Positions 44,298 through 53,860 of a DNA stretch of 64,000 bases are shown here, piece after piece. Made by a program: the position numbers and the translations under genes. Below the pieces are notes generated by a model. The model was given only the letters and a program-made list of their open reading frames with translations. It made no database searches and was not told the DNA's origin. The number at the start of each line of letters is the position of its first letter. Positions within the stretch are counted from its first letter, which is position 1. This stretch comes from Zygotorulaspora mrakii (Eukaryota; Ascomycota; Saccharomycetes; Saccharomycetales; Saccharomycetaceae), in the NCBI RefSeq assembly GCF_013402915.1, contig NC_050720.1, positions 496,001 through 560,000 of the forward strand, written 5' to 3'.

Positions 44298-46460
44298 ATG
44301 TATCCAACTTTTACTAATAACAATGCCAGCCAAGACGCTGTTAGTGTGTATTCTGGCAATAGCACTAACACCAACAGCTCTTTTTCTTGTCGCGGTGGAG
44401 CGCATAACCCATCTAGAATGATTCCTCGATCCAATTCCACATCTGATCTGTTTGATATCCCCTTGCAACATGGCACCAAGGCGAAGAAAAGGAAACATCC
44501 TCCCTATGCGATATCACCAGAGATAGCACGTATTAACGGTAGATTTATGAGTTCGAACGCATCGCTGGCGAGTCGTGATAAAAATAATAACTACGTAACA
44601 TCTAAGGGTCATGAGCAACATAATCAAAGCTTGAAGGCAAAGGCGAAACTTTTTCCGCAAGATAACAGTACTTATCCTCAAAAGAAGCCCCATTCTCATA
44701 GCTGCAATAAGAGCCAGGGGGTTCCGTTGCAACACTCCCATCAGGATCCAAATTCGAAAACGTTTTACGCTGGTCATGTTCGACCTCTGAAGGATTCCGG
44801 CATTTACTTGGCGTCAAATAGCAGATTGAACCCTATACTGGAGGGTACTCAATTTAGAAGGCCTTTGACTCCATATGAGATGCAAAGGAAACAAATGAAA
44901 AAATCGTTTCAGTTCCCAAACGGGGAGAATTTTACACCAAAAAATAGATCCGTCATCGGTTTGTCACGGTTAGACTCAGCTAACCCGAAAGATACACAGA
45001 GAACGATGTCTAATGCATCAAGATCCAATAGTTTAGCAATGATTAACCCAGGAGCTCAGGCTGCTCTTCATTCGTTGTCTAGATCTCAGTCAATGAGTTC
45101 CGTGACTCTTAAATATAATGCATCTCAACCACTGGTGAAAATGAACGGTTCACCTGTTACTTCTGGAAGTAGCAGTAGTAGTTACAATAGTATGAGAGAA
45201 CATGCTAGTAATGACAGTACTGATCCAAGCAGTGAGCCAAGTACCAATAGCAGTGCTACTGGACTCTCGCCTCCTCCAAAAGGTCCTTTGAAACCGATTT
45301 CAATTATTCAGTGTAAACCAGTACCCATAAGACCTACTGCTCCACAGATCCGTAGTACCAAGAATAATATGCATTCAATGAAAGCTTCAGATAGTTTACC
45401 AAACAATGTCATGGAGAAGGCACAAGGACCATCAAAATGGGGCACGTTCTTTAAGAAAATGTTTTCACCATCAACACATTCATTTCTTTCGAGAAAAAAG
45501 AAATTGATTGCGAAAGGAAATGAAGAACGGAAACTAAAAAAGAAAGATGTAGATATTGTATGCTCCGCATCCCCTTCAGAACTTCAAGCAGAGACTCCAG
45601 CAACTTTGAAACAAATGTTAGTAGATGTGAGTGCCTCCATACCAATTCATGAATCTTCATCCAAAGATAACGAAATTGGAAATCTAAATAAAAAGGACGA
45701 ACAGGTCAATACGAAAGCGGATGAAAACGATGACGATGATGATTACGATGATGATGACAACATACTAATGGATACCGATCTAGTATTTGATAGCTTGCTG
45801 TTGAAGGCTGATGAAAAGCATCTATCTGCCGTCAATAAGCAAAAGGACTTGGCAAAAAAACTTTCCCAATCGGACACCACAAAGAATGATGACAATTCCA
45901 CTAAAGAAATAGATGTACGAGCTCACAAGGAGGAAGGGACTCTCGACCCTCAGTTAGATTATGATCTTATCTCAGATTTCTCAAAGTTAGGGTCTATAAT
46001 TAATCAGTTCCCTACCCTACCGGATCCTCAGGCAGATGTCTCTTTAAAATTACCGCTAAGGTCAAACAAGCGACCAGTTATGACTAATAAAGATTCAATA
46101 AGATCTTTCTACCAAACGAACAGACATAATACAGAATATACCAGTAGGCTACTAGAAAGGCTGAACCAAGAGTGGACGTTAGTCCATTTAGATCAATCCA
46201 TTAAATCATCGCTAGGTCAAGGTGTGTCGATGCTGAAAAATAGACAGTTAAGATTTTCTGGAAGCATCTATGTGAACGATACGTGGTCTCCCCACGAGTA
46301 TGAACGTTGCGATAAGAAATTTATTAAGAATCGCCGCAGAATGATGCAATTGGAAAATGAGAGGTTTGTTCAAGCAATAAAATTTGAGCTCAATGAATAT
46401 AAAAGGAACGATATGATTGTACATCAAGATAGTGCACAGTACACGCATTTTTTTCTGTAG
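44298..46460 (+). CDS. AFR1: Single homologue of the ohnologue pair AFR1/YER158C
   Basis: 720 residues. Afr1 (620) links septins and Glc7 to mating-projection shape and pheromone receptor regulation. YER158C (573) is its poorly studied paralogue. The protein here is mostly Ser/Asn-rich and disordered, with a basic segment around 390-415 (FFKKMFSPSTHSF, then Lys-rich), an acidic run (about 475-490) and a folded-looking C-terminus (about 610-720). The last includes VYVNDTW-like IYVNDTWSPHEYERC and ends with ELNEYKRNDMIVHQDS. The assignment leans on synteny: downstream of BUR6 (YER159C), upstream of TVP23 (YDR084C). Either paralogue name would be equally valid. Confidence 0.8.
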   Translation: MYPTFTNNNASQDAVSVYSGNSTNTNSSFSCRGGAHNPSRMIPRSNSTSDLFDIPLQHGTKAKKRKHPPYAISPEIARINGRFMSSNASLASRDKNNNYVTSKGHEQHNQSLKAKAKLFPQDNSTYPQKKPHSHSCNKSQGVPLQHSHQDPNSKTFYAGHVRPLKDSGIYLASNSRLNPILEGTQFRRPLTPYEMQRKQMKKSFQFPNGENFTPKNRSVIGLSRLDSANPKDTQRTMSNASRSNSLAMINPGAQAALHSLSRSQSMSSVTLKYNASQPLVKMNGSPVTSGSSSSSYNSMREHASNDSTDPSSEPSTNSSATGLSPPPKGPLKPISIIQCKPVPIRPTAPQIRSTKNNMHSMKASDSLPNNVMEKAQGPSKWGTFFKKMFSPSTHSFLSRKKKLIAKGNEERKLKKKDVDIVCSASPSELQAETPATLKQMLVDVSASIPIHESSSKDNEIGNLNKKDEQVNTKADENDDDDDYDDDDNILMDTDLVFDSLLLKADEKHLSAVNKQKDLAKKLSQSDTTKNDDNSTKEIDVRAHKEEGTLDPQLDYDLISDFSKLGSIINQFPTLPDPQADVSLKLPLRSNKRPVMTNKDSIRSFYQTNRHNTEYTSRLLERLNQEWTLVHLDQSIKSSLGQGVSMLKNRQLRFSGSIYVNDTWSPHEYERCDKKFIKNRRRMMQLENERFVQAIKFELNEYKRNDMIVHQDSAQYTHFFL

Positions 46461-46739
46461 GCGGAAGCAGAAAGAGATGCTCTCATTTTGTATTTCATTT
46501 AATTAAGTACAACTAGAATAGAAACCATATGAAAAAAAAAAAGTTTATGGTCTGCACGAAATTACCAGCTTTCAAGAGATACCATTGGACCTCCCTGAAA
46601 ATGGTAAAGAAGGGATTTTTTGTTATAGTATACGTTGTTGAAGTAGACGTCCGTATTGAGATATGAACAACAACAGTCTAAGATTACATTTTTTTACCAG
46701 TGACGCGACTGAAGAAACATAGACACATGAGGCCCTAAC

Positions 46740-47085
46740 AGTGTTTCAATTGAGCCTGGAGATATGTTAGATGATAATTTCTCACAAGACAATATCACAC
46801 ATCATAGATCTGGAAACGAGGACTTTGTGGCATGGAATGCAATTGATAGAATTTGCCAGGTACAGACATTGAAGACTTTTTCAGACATCTAATCTCATGT
46901 CATTAGCTTTTATTTCCTGTCATGATATAAAAGAATCAAGGGCTTATATTTCTATAAGTGAATGATACATTGATATCCTAAATAAATAACCAATCCAGTA
47001 TTAGCAACTCCGAAGTTGACTTGATGTCCAGTTTACTCTCTATTACTAAATACTGAATATCTAACCTAACTAGTACTAACAGCTA
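46740..47085 (+). repeat. Degraded LTR-like repeat, copy A
   Basis: Shares scattered blocks with copy B in the same order: AATCTCAT, then a TTTTAT run, later AACTCCGAAGTT followed by a pyrimidine-rich tail. It ends near TACTAACA. Limits are approximate; divergence is high and no internal element sequence is seen. Confidence 0.35.
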
Positions 47086-47276
47086 AGATAACTGTCAGAG
47101 CAGGAATATAGCGTGAGGATCATTCACTAGTACAAGTCAGATGCCTCCAGTCACATGCTGCTTGCACTGTCGTCTCTCACGCAAAGAATGGTGAAAACTT
47201 TTACCGATGTTAATGTGTGCTGTTATGATTCGATGTAGTGCTGTTTTGAAGTATATTAAGAAGACTTACATATCGT

Positions 47277-47309
47277 TCACCTTTTATGTTACGTTACATG
47301 AAAGGGTGA
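47277..47309. repeat. Imperfect palindrome upstream of tRNA-Glu
   Basis: The left arm TCACCTTTTATGT (47277-47289) and right arm ACATGAAAGGGTGA (47296-47309) are complementary except for one mismatch and one bulge, with a 6-nt loop. Function unknown. Confidence 0.6.
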
Positions 47310-47339
47310 GGGGTTTCGTAAACACAGTTACTACATAAA

Positions 47340-47470
47340 CTTGAGGTCACGAACTCGGCGTGAGATATTGTATACTACAATCTCAATGTTTTAATTCTTC
47401 TCTTGGTCGCAATATACTGACGCTATTCTCCAAATAATAACGCACTCCGTCACTATTCTCTCAATTGATG
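47340..47470 (+). repeat. Degraded LTR-like repeat, fragment C
   Basis: It carries TGAGATAT, CAATCTCA, a T-rich stretch and later CACTCCG followed by TTCTCTCAAT, in the same order as copy B (TGAGATAT, CAATCTCA, AACTCCG, TTCTCCATAAT). It ends about 100 bp upstream of the tRNA gene. It is weak, and is read mainly as part of a set of three. Confidence 0.3.
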
Positions 47471-47572
47471 AACTCATGAAACGGTATGCGGTGAAAAGAG
47501 GTTTCAAAAAACGAACAACTGTACTAAAATGTATACCTTCAAAATCAGGCCTGGTAACTATTCAAATTAGGA

Positions 47573-47644
47573 TCCGATGTAGTGTAACGGCTATCACACC
47601 TCGCTTTCACCGTGGAGACCGGGGTTCGACTCCCCGCATCGGAG
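47573..47644 (+). tRNA. tRNA-Glu (anticodon UUC)
   Basis: 72 nt, no intron. The acceptor stem TCCGATG pairs with CATCGGA, followed by discriminator G. The A box is within TAGTGTAACGGC and the B box is GGTTCGACTCC. The anticodon loop CTTTCAC gives UUC, decoding GAA/GAG. It is nearly identical to S. cerevisiae tRNA-Glu, but the anticodon stem 27-31 reads CCTCG against CGTGG, leaving a U-U mismatch at the middle pair (29-41). D-stem and T-stem are intact. Confidence 0.95.
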
Positions 47645-47647
47645 TAA

Positions 47648-47654
47648 TTTTTTT
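47648..47654 (+). terminator. RNA polymerase III terminator of tRNA-Glu
   Basis: Run of seven T three bases after the tRNA 3' end. Confidence 0.85.
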
Positions 47655-48299
47655 GCACCCATCCTAGCTATGGGGAGCTGTCAATTCCAATACTAAGAGT
47701 TAGTAAGCGCAGTGTGGCAATTGGGCACTGCATACTAAGAGATAACCTTGCTATGACCCCATACCGTGATCGCGGGAAGTGTGAAGGTTTCCAAGTAGTG
47801 TGCCAAGTACTTCGTATCTCTCATAGCGTATCACTCGGATCAACACCGCTTGCAAGAAACTGGGAACAAAACTATGAGACATATGAGATAATCACTAATA
47901 AAAGATGAACGGTTCTGGTCAGACATTTGCTGGCATTGAGCGGCCATATAAAGTTTGCGATGCCTCATGCTTTATTTCGGAGCTTCGTGTCTTGAACATA
48001 CGTAACCCTCTATTTATTGATTCAGGAACTGGTGCGATGGCCGTTTAGAAGTAATATGTGATGTATGTTGAGATACAGATTGTGTATAGAAATATTGATT
48101 GACATTATGATGTAAACAAGAGATATTAAGTAGACAGCCTGAAAGAATCAAAGATGAAACTTCCACAGTGACGTTGCTAAAGAAATCAAGTCAGATAAGA
48201 CCCCAACAGAATACCAATTGTCTCTGAGAAGCCGTCGGCTAATGCTGTATCGCGAGACGCTTGCAATTCAGGAATCTGACTACGAAGGAATCCACGACC

Positions 48300-48645
48300 T
48301 GCAATAAGAAATAGCGAGCTGTGCCATAGATTTTGGGAACCGGAAAATAGCGTAATGACAGCACGAACTACGAACTGTTAGAGGTGCAAGCGCTTTATTA
48401 TTATCCTGGTTATGGGCTAATAGGTCCATAGTGTAAGGCATAAATACTGACGTCTTTTTGAGATATCCAATCTCATTTCACTCAGTTTTATCTCATCGTA
48501 TATTATAGAACATAGGAAACGAAGTACTTACACATCTTTATAGCTGAACCTCACAATACTATCACCAATTTCTGAGTAAGCTAATGCAGTTAACTCCGAA
48601 GTTAATTCATTCTCCATAATCTACACAAGACAAACCTCACCAGGC
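48300..48645 (+). repeat. Degraded LTR-like repeat, copy B
   Basis: Related to copy A: AATCTCATTTCA, TTTTATCTCAT, and AACTCCGAAGTT followed by TTCTCCATAATC, ending near CTCACCA. The left end is not defined by a clear TG dinucleotide repeat boundary. Confidence 0.35.
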
Positions 48646-49090
48646 GTTGTGATACGCCATTAAGAAGTGTGAACTGCTTCAATTCTTTTGAAAAGGTTGA
48701 TACTTTTTACATAGTGCAGGAGGAACATCTCAGAGAGAGAACGTAGTTGGACCGTCAATTTTTTCATGTTTTGAAATTGATTTCTTTGATGTTTTACATA
48801 ATGAGACGCACGCTATTAGACTCAAATTTGAATTAAACCACTCTAAAAAGATCTTTAACTGGACGATATATATTCAAAAAGGACCCTTATTTCATGCCAT
48901 TCTTCATTATGTGCCATTGATGCATACCGTACTAGCCCTAACGCTGTAGAATATGAGTGCTCAGTGTTTCAGTGTCTGTCTTTTAGGCAGTCCCACATTA
49001 TAAGATCTTTCCTCGGCTACTCAAGTGAAAAAGTTGACATTTCAAAAGAATAACATCGACTGATTAAAAACAAGTCCGTGAGCAAATACC

Positions 49091-49705
49091 ATGGCTGAAT
49101 CTCAAGGACTGGTGGCAAGTCGTTTAAACACGTTTTATGTCACAATTTTGAAATCGTCTCACCCTTTGATGCTACTCTTGCATCTAATTGGTAAAGCCGC
49201 CCCTATAGTATTCTACTTGATTGGGTCCTTTTTCCTGAATTTTACGGCTCAGTTCATTTTGGTGGTCCTTCTGCTGGCATTCGACTTTTATTTCACCAAG
49301 AACATCAGTGGCCGGAAACTTGTCCAACTGCGTTGGTGGTATGATCCATCCACTAAAACGACCGAAACGTTTACGTTCGAGTCCTACAAACAATACGCAC
49401 CAGGCCCTCCAATAAACTCAATCGATGCCAAGTTGTTTTGGTGGTCCACATATCTAGTACCTGTTATATGGATGGTATTTGGAATATTTTGCATTCTAGG
49501 CTTCAAAATTTTCTATCTGCTGTTGGTTATGGTGGCTGCGGTGCTAACTGGTATGAATGCATATGGGTTTCGTAACTGCGATAAATGGGATCCTAATCCA
49601 AATTCAAATCAAACGGATAGCTGGTTCCAAATGCCGACCATTCCAAATATAGAAAACTTAACGAGACTCGCCACAATTCAATCTTTTTTTCAAAACAGAT
49701 CTTAA
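49091..49705 (+). CDS. TVP23: Golgi membrane protein Tvp23 (YDR084C homologue)
   Basis: 204 residues (199 in S. cerevisiae). An integral membrane protein of late Golgi vesicles, family DUF846/TVP23. Four hydrophobic helices occur at about 24-47, 50-72, 112-133 and 135-155. The conserved loop [15 protein letters not shown] lies between helices 2 and 3, and [15 protein letters not shown] [11 protein letters not shown] follows helix 4. Its molecular role is not well defined. It is convergent with RRP8. Confidence 0.96.
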   Translation: MAESQGLVASRLNTFYVTILKSSHPLMLLLHLIGKAAPIVFYLIGSFFLNFTAQFILVVLLLAFDFYFTKNISGRKLVQLRWWYDPSTKTTETFTFESYKQYAPGPPINSIDAKLFWWSTYLVPVIWMVFGIFCILGFKIFYLLLVMVAAVLTGMNAYGFRNCDKWDPNPNSNQTDSWFQMPTIPNIENLTRLATIQSFFQNRS

Positions 49706-49909
49706 TCCAGTTCGATAATAAAAATTAGATTTATTGTGCACGATAAAGTAAGTCGGTCACTAACTGAGTCGATTATGAGAAAACCAATCAAGTACGATAA
49801 ACTTTGTTGTATTTAATACGCATCTAACTAAAAAAGTGAGTAGTTACAGAATATATATCCTTGAAAAAATGAATGGCAGAATATAATGTACACCTGATCT
49901 TGATTTGTT

Positions 49910-51112
49910 TCACCTTCTTTTGTAAATACATGGCTTTAATAACCATTTACCTTCAGCTATCTTAGACCTCTTTTTCTCCAACTCTTCTTTTTCAGTTTCA
50001 ACTTCGATGAATTTTTGTCTCCTTCCTAATTTTGCCTTTCTTTCCTCTATGATATCTTGTGGTGGCTTAAAGAATTCGAACCTAGTAAACATCTTATTAC
50101 TGTCATCAGTATTCTTATGAAAGAAGCCCATAAGCTTAAGAGCATTGACGAATTCTTCACCTTTTCCATCAGCAAACCTTGACTTAATCTCAGCAATCCA
50201 TATTTCACCTCTGGGTGCTAATACCCTGTACGCTTCTTTTATAAAATCCAGAAAGTTTGTACCCATCAATGCTAAGCAGAAAACAACAATGGAACATGAT
50301 TCATCTGGTAGTGGAACACTCTTTATATCCGCAACGGTTATTCTCTCATTAGCCCTTTTCAAATCAAAACTATAGACTTTATGAGATTTTTGTTGAAATT
50401 TTTTGGTTTTCTTATTATGTTTCTTGAAGAAATTGCTGACATCTAATGACAACTGCGCTTCGCCACAACCCATGTCAGCAATAACGATCTTTTTGTCTTG
50501 CAGGCCTGGCAGTCCACCTGGAGCATTAACAGGCCTCTTTGACCTAAATTTGATCTGATCCACAAAAACATCAATAGGGTTTTGTGGCCATGACTTCACT
50601 TGTGATCTGAATCCTTCATGATATTCATCAAACAATTGTGGTTGCTCCTTGATTAATTTCAATGCATCCTTTGAACTGATTGTGTATAACTGCTCGTTTA
50701 TCCACCTAAATCGTGACCCTGTCAACTTAGCCATCATTTTTTGCTGTAATGGAGTCAGCTCTTTCTTTGCTGCGCTAGTGACTGCAGGTTTTGACATCTT
50801 TTTGTTCGCAAGGGTCTCGCTCTTATCATCTAATGGACGCTTCTTCTCATTCTTTTTTATGGAGCTGGTATTTTCTTCATCTAATTTTTCATTCAAGTTT
50901 TCTTCCTCATTGTCCTCATTGTCCTCAACATCGCTAGTACTCGCAAGCGCCTCTTCAATGGCTCGATTTTTCTTAAACTGACGTTCTTTTTTATCTTTGT
51001 TCTGTCTGTCTCTTTTAATCTTCTTCTTTTCAGCGGCCTTTTTTGCATTTGCATCGAAAAATTCAACCTTTTCCGTATTCAGGTCCCATCCTTCGACTTT
51101 GAACAATGCCAT
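49910..51112 (-). CDS. RRP8: 25S rRNA m1A645 methyltransferase Rrp8 (YDR083W homologue)
   Basis: 400 residues (392 in S. cerevisiae). Nucleolar S-adenosylmethionine-dependent enzyme methylating adenine N1 in 25S rRNA, also needed for early cleavage. The N-terminal 125 residues are Lys/Glu-rich. The Rossmann-fold domain begins around 130. SAM motif I is IADMGCGEA (211-219), followed by SFDLKRANERITVADI, and the VLAPRGEIWIAEIKSRF strand-loop is characteristic of Rrp8. A PAC-like element lies about 60 bp upstream. Confidence 0.96.
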   Translation of the reverse strand: MALFKVEGWDLNTEKVEFFDANAKKAAEKKKIKRDRQNKDKKERQFKKNRAIEEALASTSDVEDNEDNEEENLNEKLDEENTSSIKKNEKKRPLDDKSETLANKKMSKPAVTSAAKKELTPLQQKMMAKLTGSRFRWINEQLYTISSKDALKLIKEQPQLFDEYHEGFRSQVKSWPQNPIDVFVDQIKFRSKRPVNAPGGLPGLQDKKIVIADMGCGEAQLSLDVSNFFKKHNKKTKKFQQKSHKVYSFDLKRANERITVADIKSVPLPDESCSIVVFCLALMGTNFLDFIKEAYRVLAPRGEIWIAEIKSRFADGKGEEFVNALKLMGFFHKNTDDSNKMFTRFEFFKPPQDIIEERKAKLGRRQKFIEVETEKEELEKKRSKIAEGKWLLKPCIYKRR

Positions 51113-51170
51113 GACGCTATATACTACACGATCCTATAGTTTCTTGAGCGGTTGCCGACAGTGAAGATGC

Positions 51171-51178
51171 ATCTCATC
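51171..51178 (-). promoter_or_regulatory. PAC-like element upstream of RRP8
   Basis: On the RRP8 strand it reads GATGAGAT, matching the right part of the PAC consensus, about 60 bp from the ATG. The leading GC is missing. Confidence 0.4.
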
Positions 51179-51363
51179 TCTATGTCATCTCATAGTCTTC
51201 TTGTTTGGAAAATTATACTATAAACGTATAGAATGAGTATAGAGACCAAGAGACCTTCTTGGTCATGGTCCTCAAAAAGCGGCGTAACTCATTTTCAGTG
51301 CTGTCCTTGATTGTATTTAAAAGATCACACTACTCCTTATCGCAGTTAATGTTCTCTTGTAAT

Positions 51364-52755
51364 TCAGTTATTTTGGTATTCGAGGTGGACAATTGAAAAT
51401 TTTCCGGAATTCATCTCAATCCACCAATTCCGTAATAAGCTTGGATATTCCTCCAAAATATCCTTGATTGACTCTTTGAAGATATCAATTATGGCTCTTC
51501 TTGATAATTTCGGAATGTTAAGTTTCATTTTTATGTGCTCATGATCTATGGTGCCTGAAAAGCATTTCAATTTTATCAGTGCTAACAACCTGTTCGTGCA
51601 GTAATCGTAGAGAGATCTCAAAGGTTCTGTATTTATCAAGTTTTGATTGACAAATATCAGAAGGCCGCAGTTGTTCAACTTATTGAGGAGATCGACAAAA
51701 ATTTCAGATTTCATTTGTTCCACTGGTTTAATACTAGCCATATTTTTCTGGTTGAATCGAAACTCTGCAAACTTGGCAATATAATCGTTTATAGGGTTCA
51801 TTTTAAAGAGCTCAACTATGCTGATTTTACAATCGCCGCATCTGATAAGATACCTCGACAGAGTGTTTCTCGCCTGGGTACTGTTATATGCGGCAACATC
51901 TGTCAATTGGAAACTAGCGCTAGCCAAATGAGCTTTATCATTGCTGTAGTCTTCTACAGAGCAATTTTCTAGTGAGCCAAGCATAATGTTACTTGTATTC
52001 ATGTTTAGTTCTATTTCTAGACTTCTCTTATACTCCGTACCAGTAGAGACTAATGCACTAGAGGCCAGGACGGTCACTTCAACTTCATTATCCTGTGGGC
52101 TAGAATAAAGCAATTCATCCTTCGCATTGTGGAACTCTAGTTTGCTTATAAAATCATCTTGTTCATTGTTGCCATTTTGTCGACTATAAAACTCTTGTAC
52201 GGACTCCGCATCAATCTGCCATGGAATATTCAATTGATGACACATCTTGATGGCTTTCTGCCAATGTTGAATTTCTAGTGTCAGATCGTTACATATCTCC
52301 AAATGTTCGACCTGTAACTCTAGATATTTGAAACTGGTCGTACCATAGACACGTACCTTGTTTCTCGATAAATCACCGCTTATTCCACAGCTCAAAAACA
52401 CAGGCTTGGGACACTTGCAAACAAGGATTTTCGGCTCCATACATCGTGGCGAGGAGCAATCATCAATGCTTATGAGCATGAACTCCTCTTTGCTCTTGAA
52501 GAGCTCTTTCCATTGGTGGTTAATCACTAGGCCAAATACGCATATTCGCTCGATCGGATGGTTTTTCCAGAACAGCCGTGATATTCGGTTTCCATAAAAT
52601 TTGATGCACCTTTCCTGAGACTTTTGAATGCAGTCATATACATCTTTAATTAGCATAGGAACGCTTGTATTGTAATACAACCCACAATCGAACAACTCCG
52701 GTACATAAAAGCTCAAGCTTCCATCCTGATATGCTACATGGTCGCGACTTGTCAT
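51364..52755 (-). CDS. STN1: Telomere capping protein Stn1 (YDR082W homologue)
   Basis: 463 residues from the ATG at 52755 (494 in S. cerevisiae); the GTG just before is not needed. Stn1 with Cdc13 and Ten1 protects telomere ends and recruits polymerase alpha. The N-terminal OB fold spans about 10-190, with IKDVYDCIQKSQERCIKFYGN, the block RICVFGLVINHQW and NKVRVYGTTSFKYLEL. The C-terminal half should contain the winged-helix pair (about 310-463, weakly conserved). It is divergent from the 5-hydroxyisourate hydrolase gene. Confidence 0.93.
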   Translation of the reverse strand: MTSRDHVAYQDGSLSFYVPELFDCGLYYNTSVPMLIKDVYDCIQKSQERCIKFYGNRISRLFWKNHPIERICVFGLVINHQWKELFKSKEEFMLISIDDCSSPRCMEPKILVCKCPKPVFLSCGISGDLSRNKVRVYGTTSFKYLELQVEHLEICNDLTLEIQHWQKAIKMCHQLNIPWQIDAESVQEFYSRQNGNNEQDDFISKLEFHNAKDELLYSSPQDNEVEVTVLASSALVSTGTEYKRSLEIELNMNTSNIMLGSLENCSVEDYSNDKAHLASASFQLTDVAAYNSTQARNTLSRYLIRCGDCKISIVELFKMNPINDYIAKFAEFRFNQKNMASIKPVEQMKSEIFVDLLNKLNNCGLLIFVNQNLINTEPLRSLYDYCTNRLLALIKLKCFSGTIDHEHIKMKLNIPKLSRRAIIDIFKESIKDILEEYPSLLRNWWIEMNSGKFSIVHLEYQNN

Positions 52756-52993
52756 CACCCATTAGATAAACTTTCCCGATCCATATAGTGCTCGTTTTAG
52801 GCACCCTCTTCAGTAACTGTTTGTTACTCTTACTAATGTTCGTTCGGTCTTATGCGTAGCGATTATAATCAATGATAAAGAAACAACAAATCAAAAATTA
52901 ATATAAATATGGCAAAAAGAGGTTAATGTACATCTCTAAAGACTTTTTGAGTAATAAAAAAAGGTTTCAAGAATCATCAAAGGTAATTCGAAA

Positions 52994-53461
52994 ATGACCG
53001 AAAGGCCACCGGTGACTTGCCATGTTCTTGACACGACAACAGGAAAGCCAGCTGCCGGCATTCTATGTACCATCTACAAGCTAGATTTAGTATCTGCTGT
53101 CTCGCCAGATGGGAACAACATATTTGCGGAATCTTCTACATCTGAATTGAAACCACTAGCAATGGCTCGTACCAACGAAGACGGCAGAGTTGACCAGTGG
53201 ACATTCAACCCTGATGCCTCGCAGAGAGAGTTGTTAGGCGATTTAGGCATTACTAAGAAGGATGGTGCGCCACTGGGATGGAGCACCTTGGTTCATGGTA
53301 CTTACAAGATCAGATTTCAAGTTGGCAAGTACTACCACTCTATGGGACAAGCGAATTTTCATCCATTCATCGAAATTATTTTCGAAGTTCAAGACTCGAG
53401 ACATTACCACATACCACTGCTGGTGAGCAATTACGGATACACCACCTACAGAGGTAGCTAA
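52994..53461 (+). CDS. 5-hydroxyisourate hydrolase (transthyretin-like protein)
   Basis: 155 residues. The enzyme hydrolyses 5-hydroxyisourate, made from uric acid by urate oxidase, in the route to allantoin. Catalytic landmarks are all present: His10 in CHVLDTTTGKPA, Arg65 in TNEDGRV, His139 in RHYHIPLLVS and the C-terminal tetrapeptide YRGS (152-155), which separates the enzyme from true transthyretins. Two insertions (about 34-56 and 73-97) make it longer than bacterial forms. No PTS1 is present, since YRGS is the end. S. cerevisiae has no such gene, nor urate oxidase, and STN1 and PDC2 are direct neighbours there. Base composition is like the neighbours. Confidence 0.93.
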   Translation: MTERPPVTCHVLDTTTGKPAAGILCTIYKLDLVSAVSPDGNNIFAESSTSELKPLAMARTNEDGRVDQWTFNPDASQRELLGDLGITKKDGAPLGWSTLVHGTYKIRFQVGKYYHSMGQANFHPFIEIIFEVQDSRHYHIPLLVSNYGYTTYRGS

Positions 53462-53860
53462 AAGAATGCAATAGATAATATACCTGTCTTTATGTTCTAT
53501 ATTTTTGTAAGGCATGTAGACCTCTTTTCATTCTGTCTGCCAAGTGAACAAACAACACACAACTTTATAATCAAAAAGGCCAGTTTTTGTCCGATAATAA
53601 TATGCCCAAGCGTATATCGTCGTTGGTATTTGCCAGATTTATGGCAATAGAAGATTATTCTGAAGCTATCAACTACTATCGTGGAGTTTTTACATTGCTT
53701 TTTCCTTGTCGTCGAGACGTAACAACAGGAAGGCATCGGAGAAAAAAAAATGCTTAATCATGAGTACACCTTCATAAGGAGAGAGATAAAACTAATAGAG
53801 TCAGTGCCGCAGGCGTGAGTCACTTGAAAGTTAAAGTGTGGTTCGTTGCCTGTGTTGAAA
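53462..53860. other. Spacer 5-hydroxyisourate hydrolase / PDC2
   Basis: 3' end of the hydrolase gene and PDC2 promoter. The PDC2 frame extends back to a TTG at 53846, without an earlier ATG. No other gene. Confidence 0.5.

Larger units (their letters stand above)
46461..49090. other. 2.6-kb gene-poor stretch around tRNA-Glu
   Basis: Apart from the tRNA gene it holds no protein gene. It contains three related, degraded segments in the same orientation (about 46740-47085, 47340-47470 and 48300-48645) that look like old LTRs, and a hairpin at 47277-47309. Yeast tRNA neighbourhoods are the normal insertion sites of Ty1/copia and Ty3 elements. Confidence 0.55.

Noticed and set aside
47075..47081. 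TACTAAC heptamer as an intron branch site
   Set aside because: No donor or coding exon nearby; it lies at the end of an LTR-like segment.
50080..50095. tRNA B-box-like sequence on the minus strand
   Set aside because: It lies in the RRP8 coding region and has no matching A box or cloverleaf.
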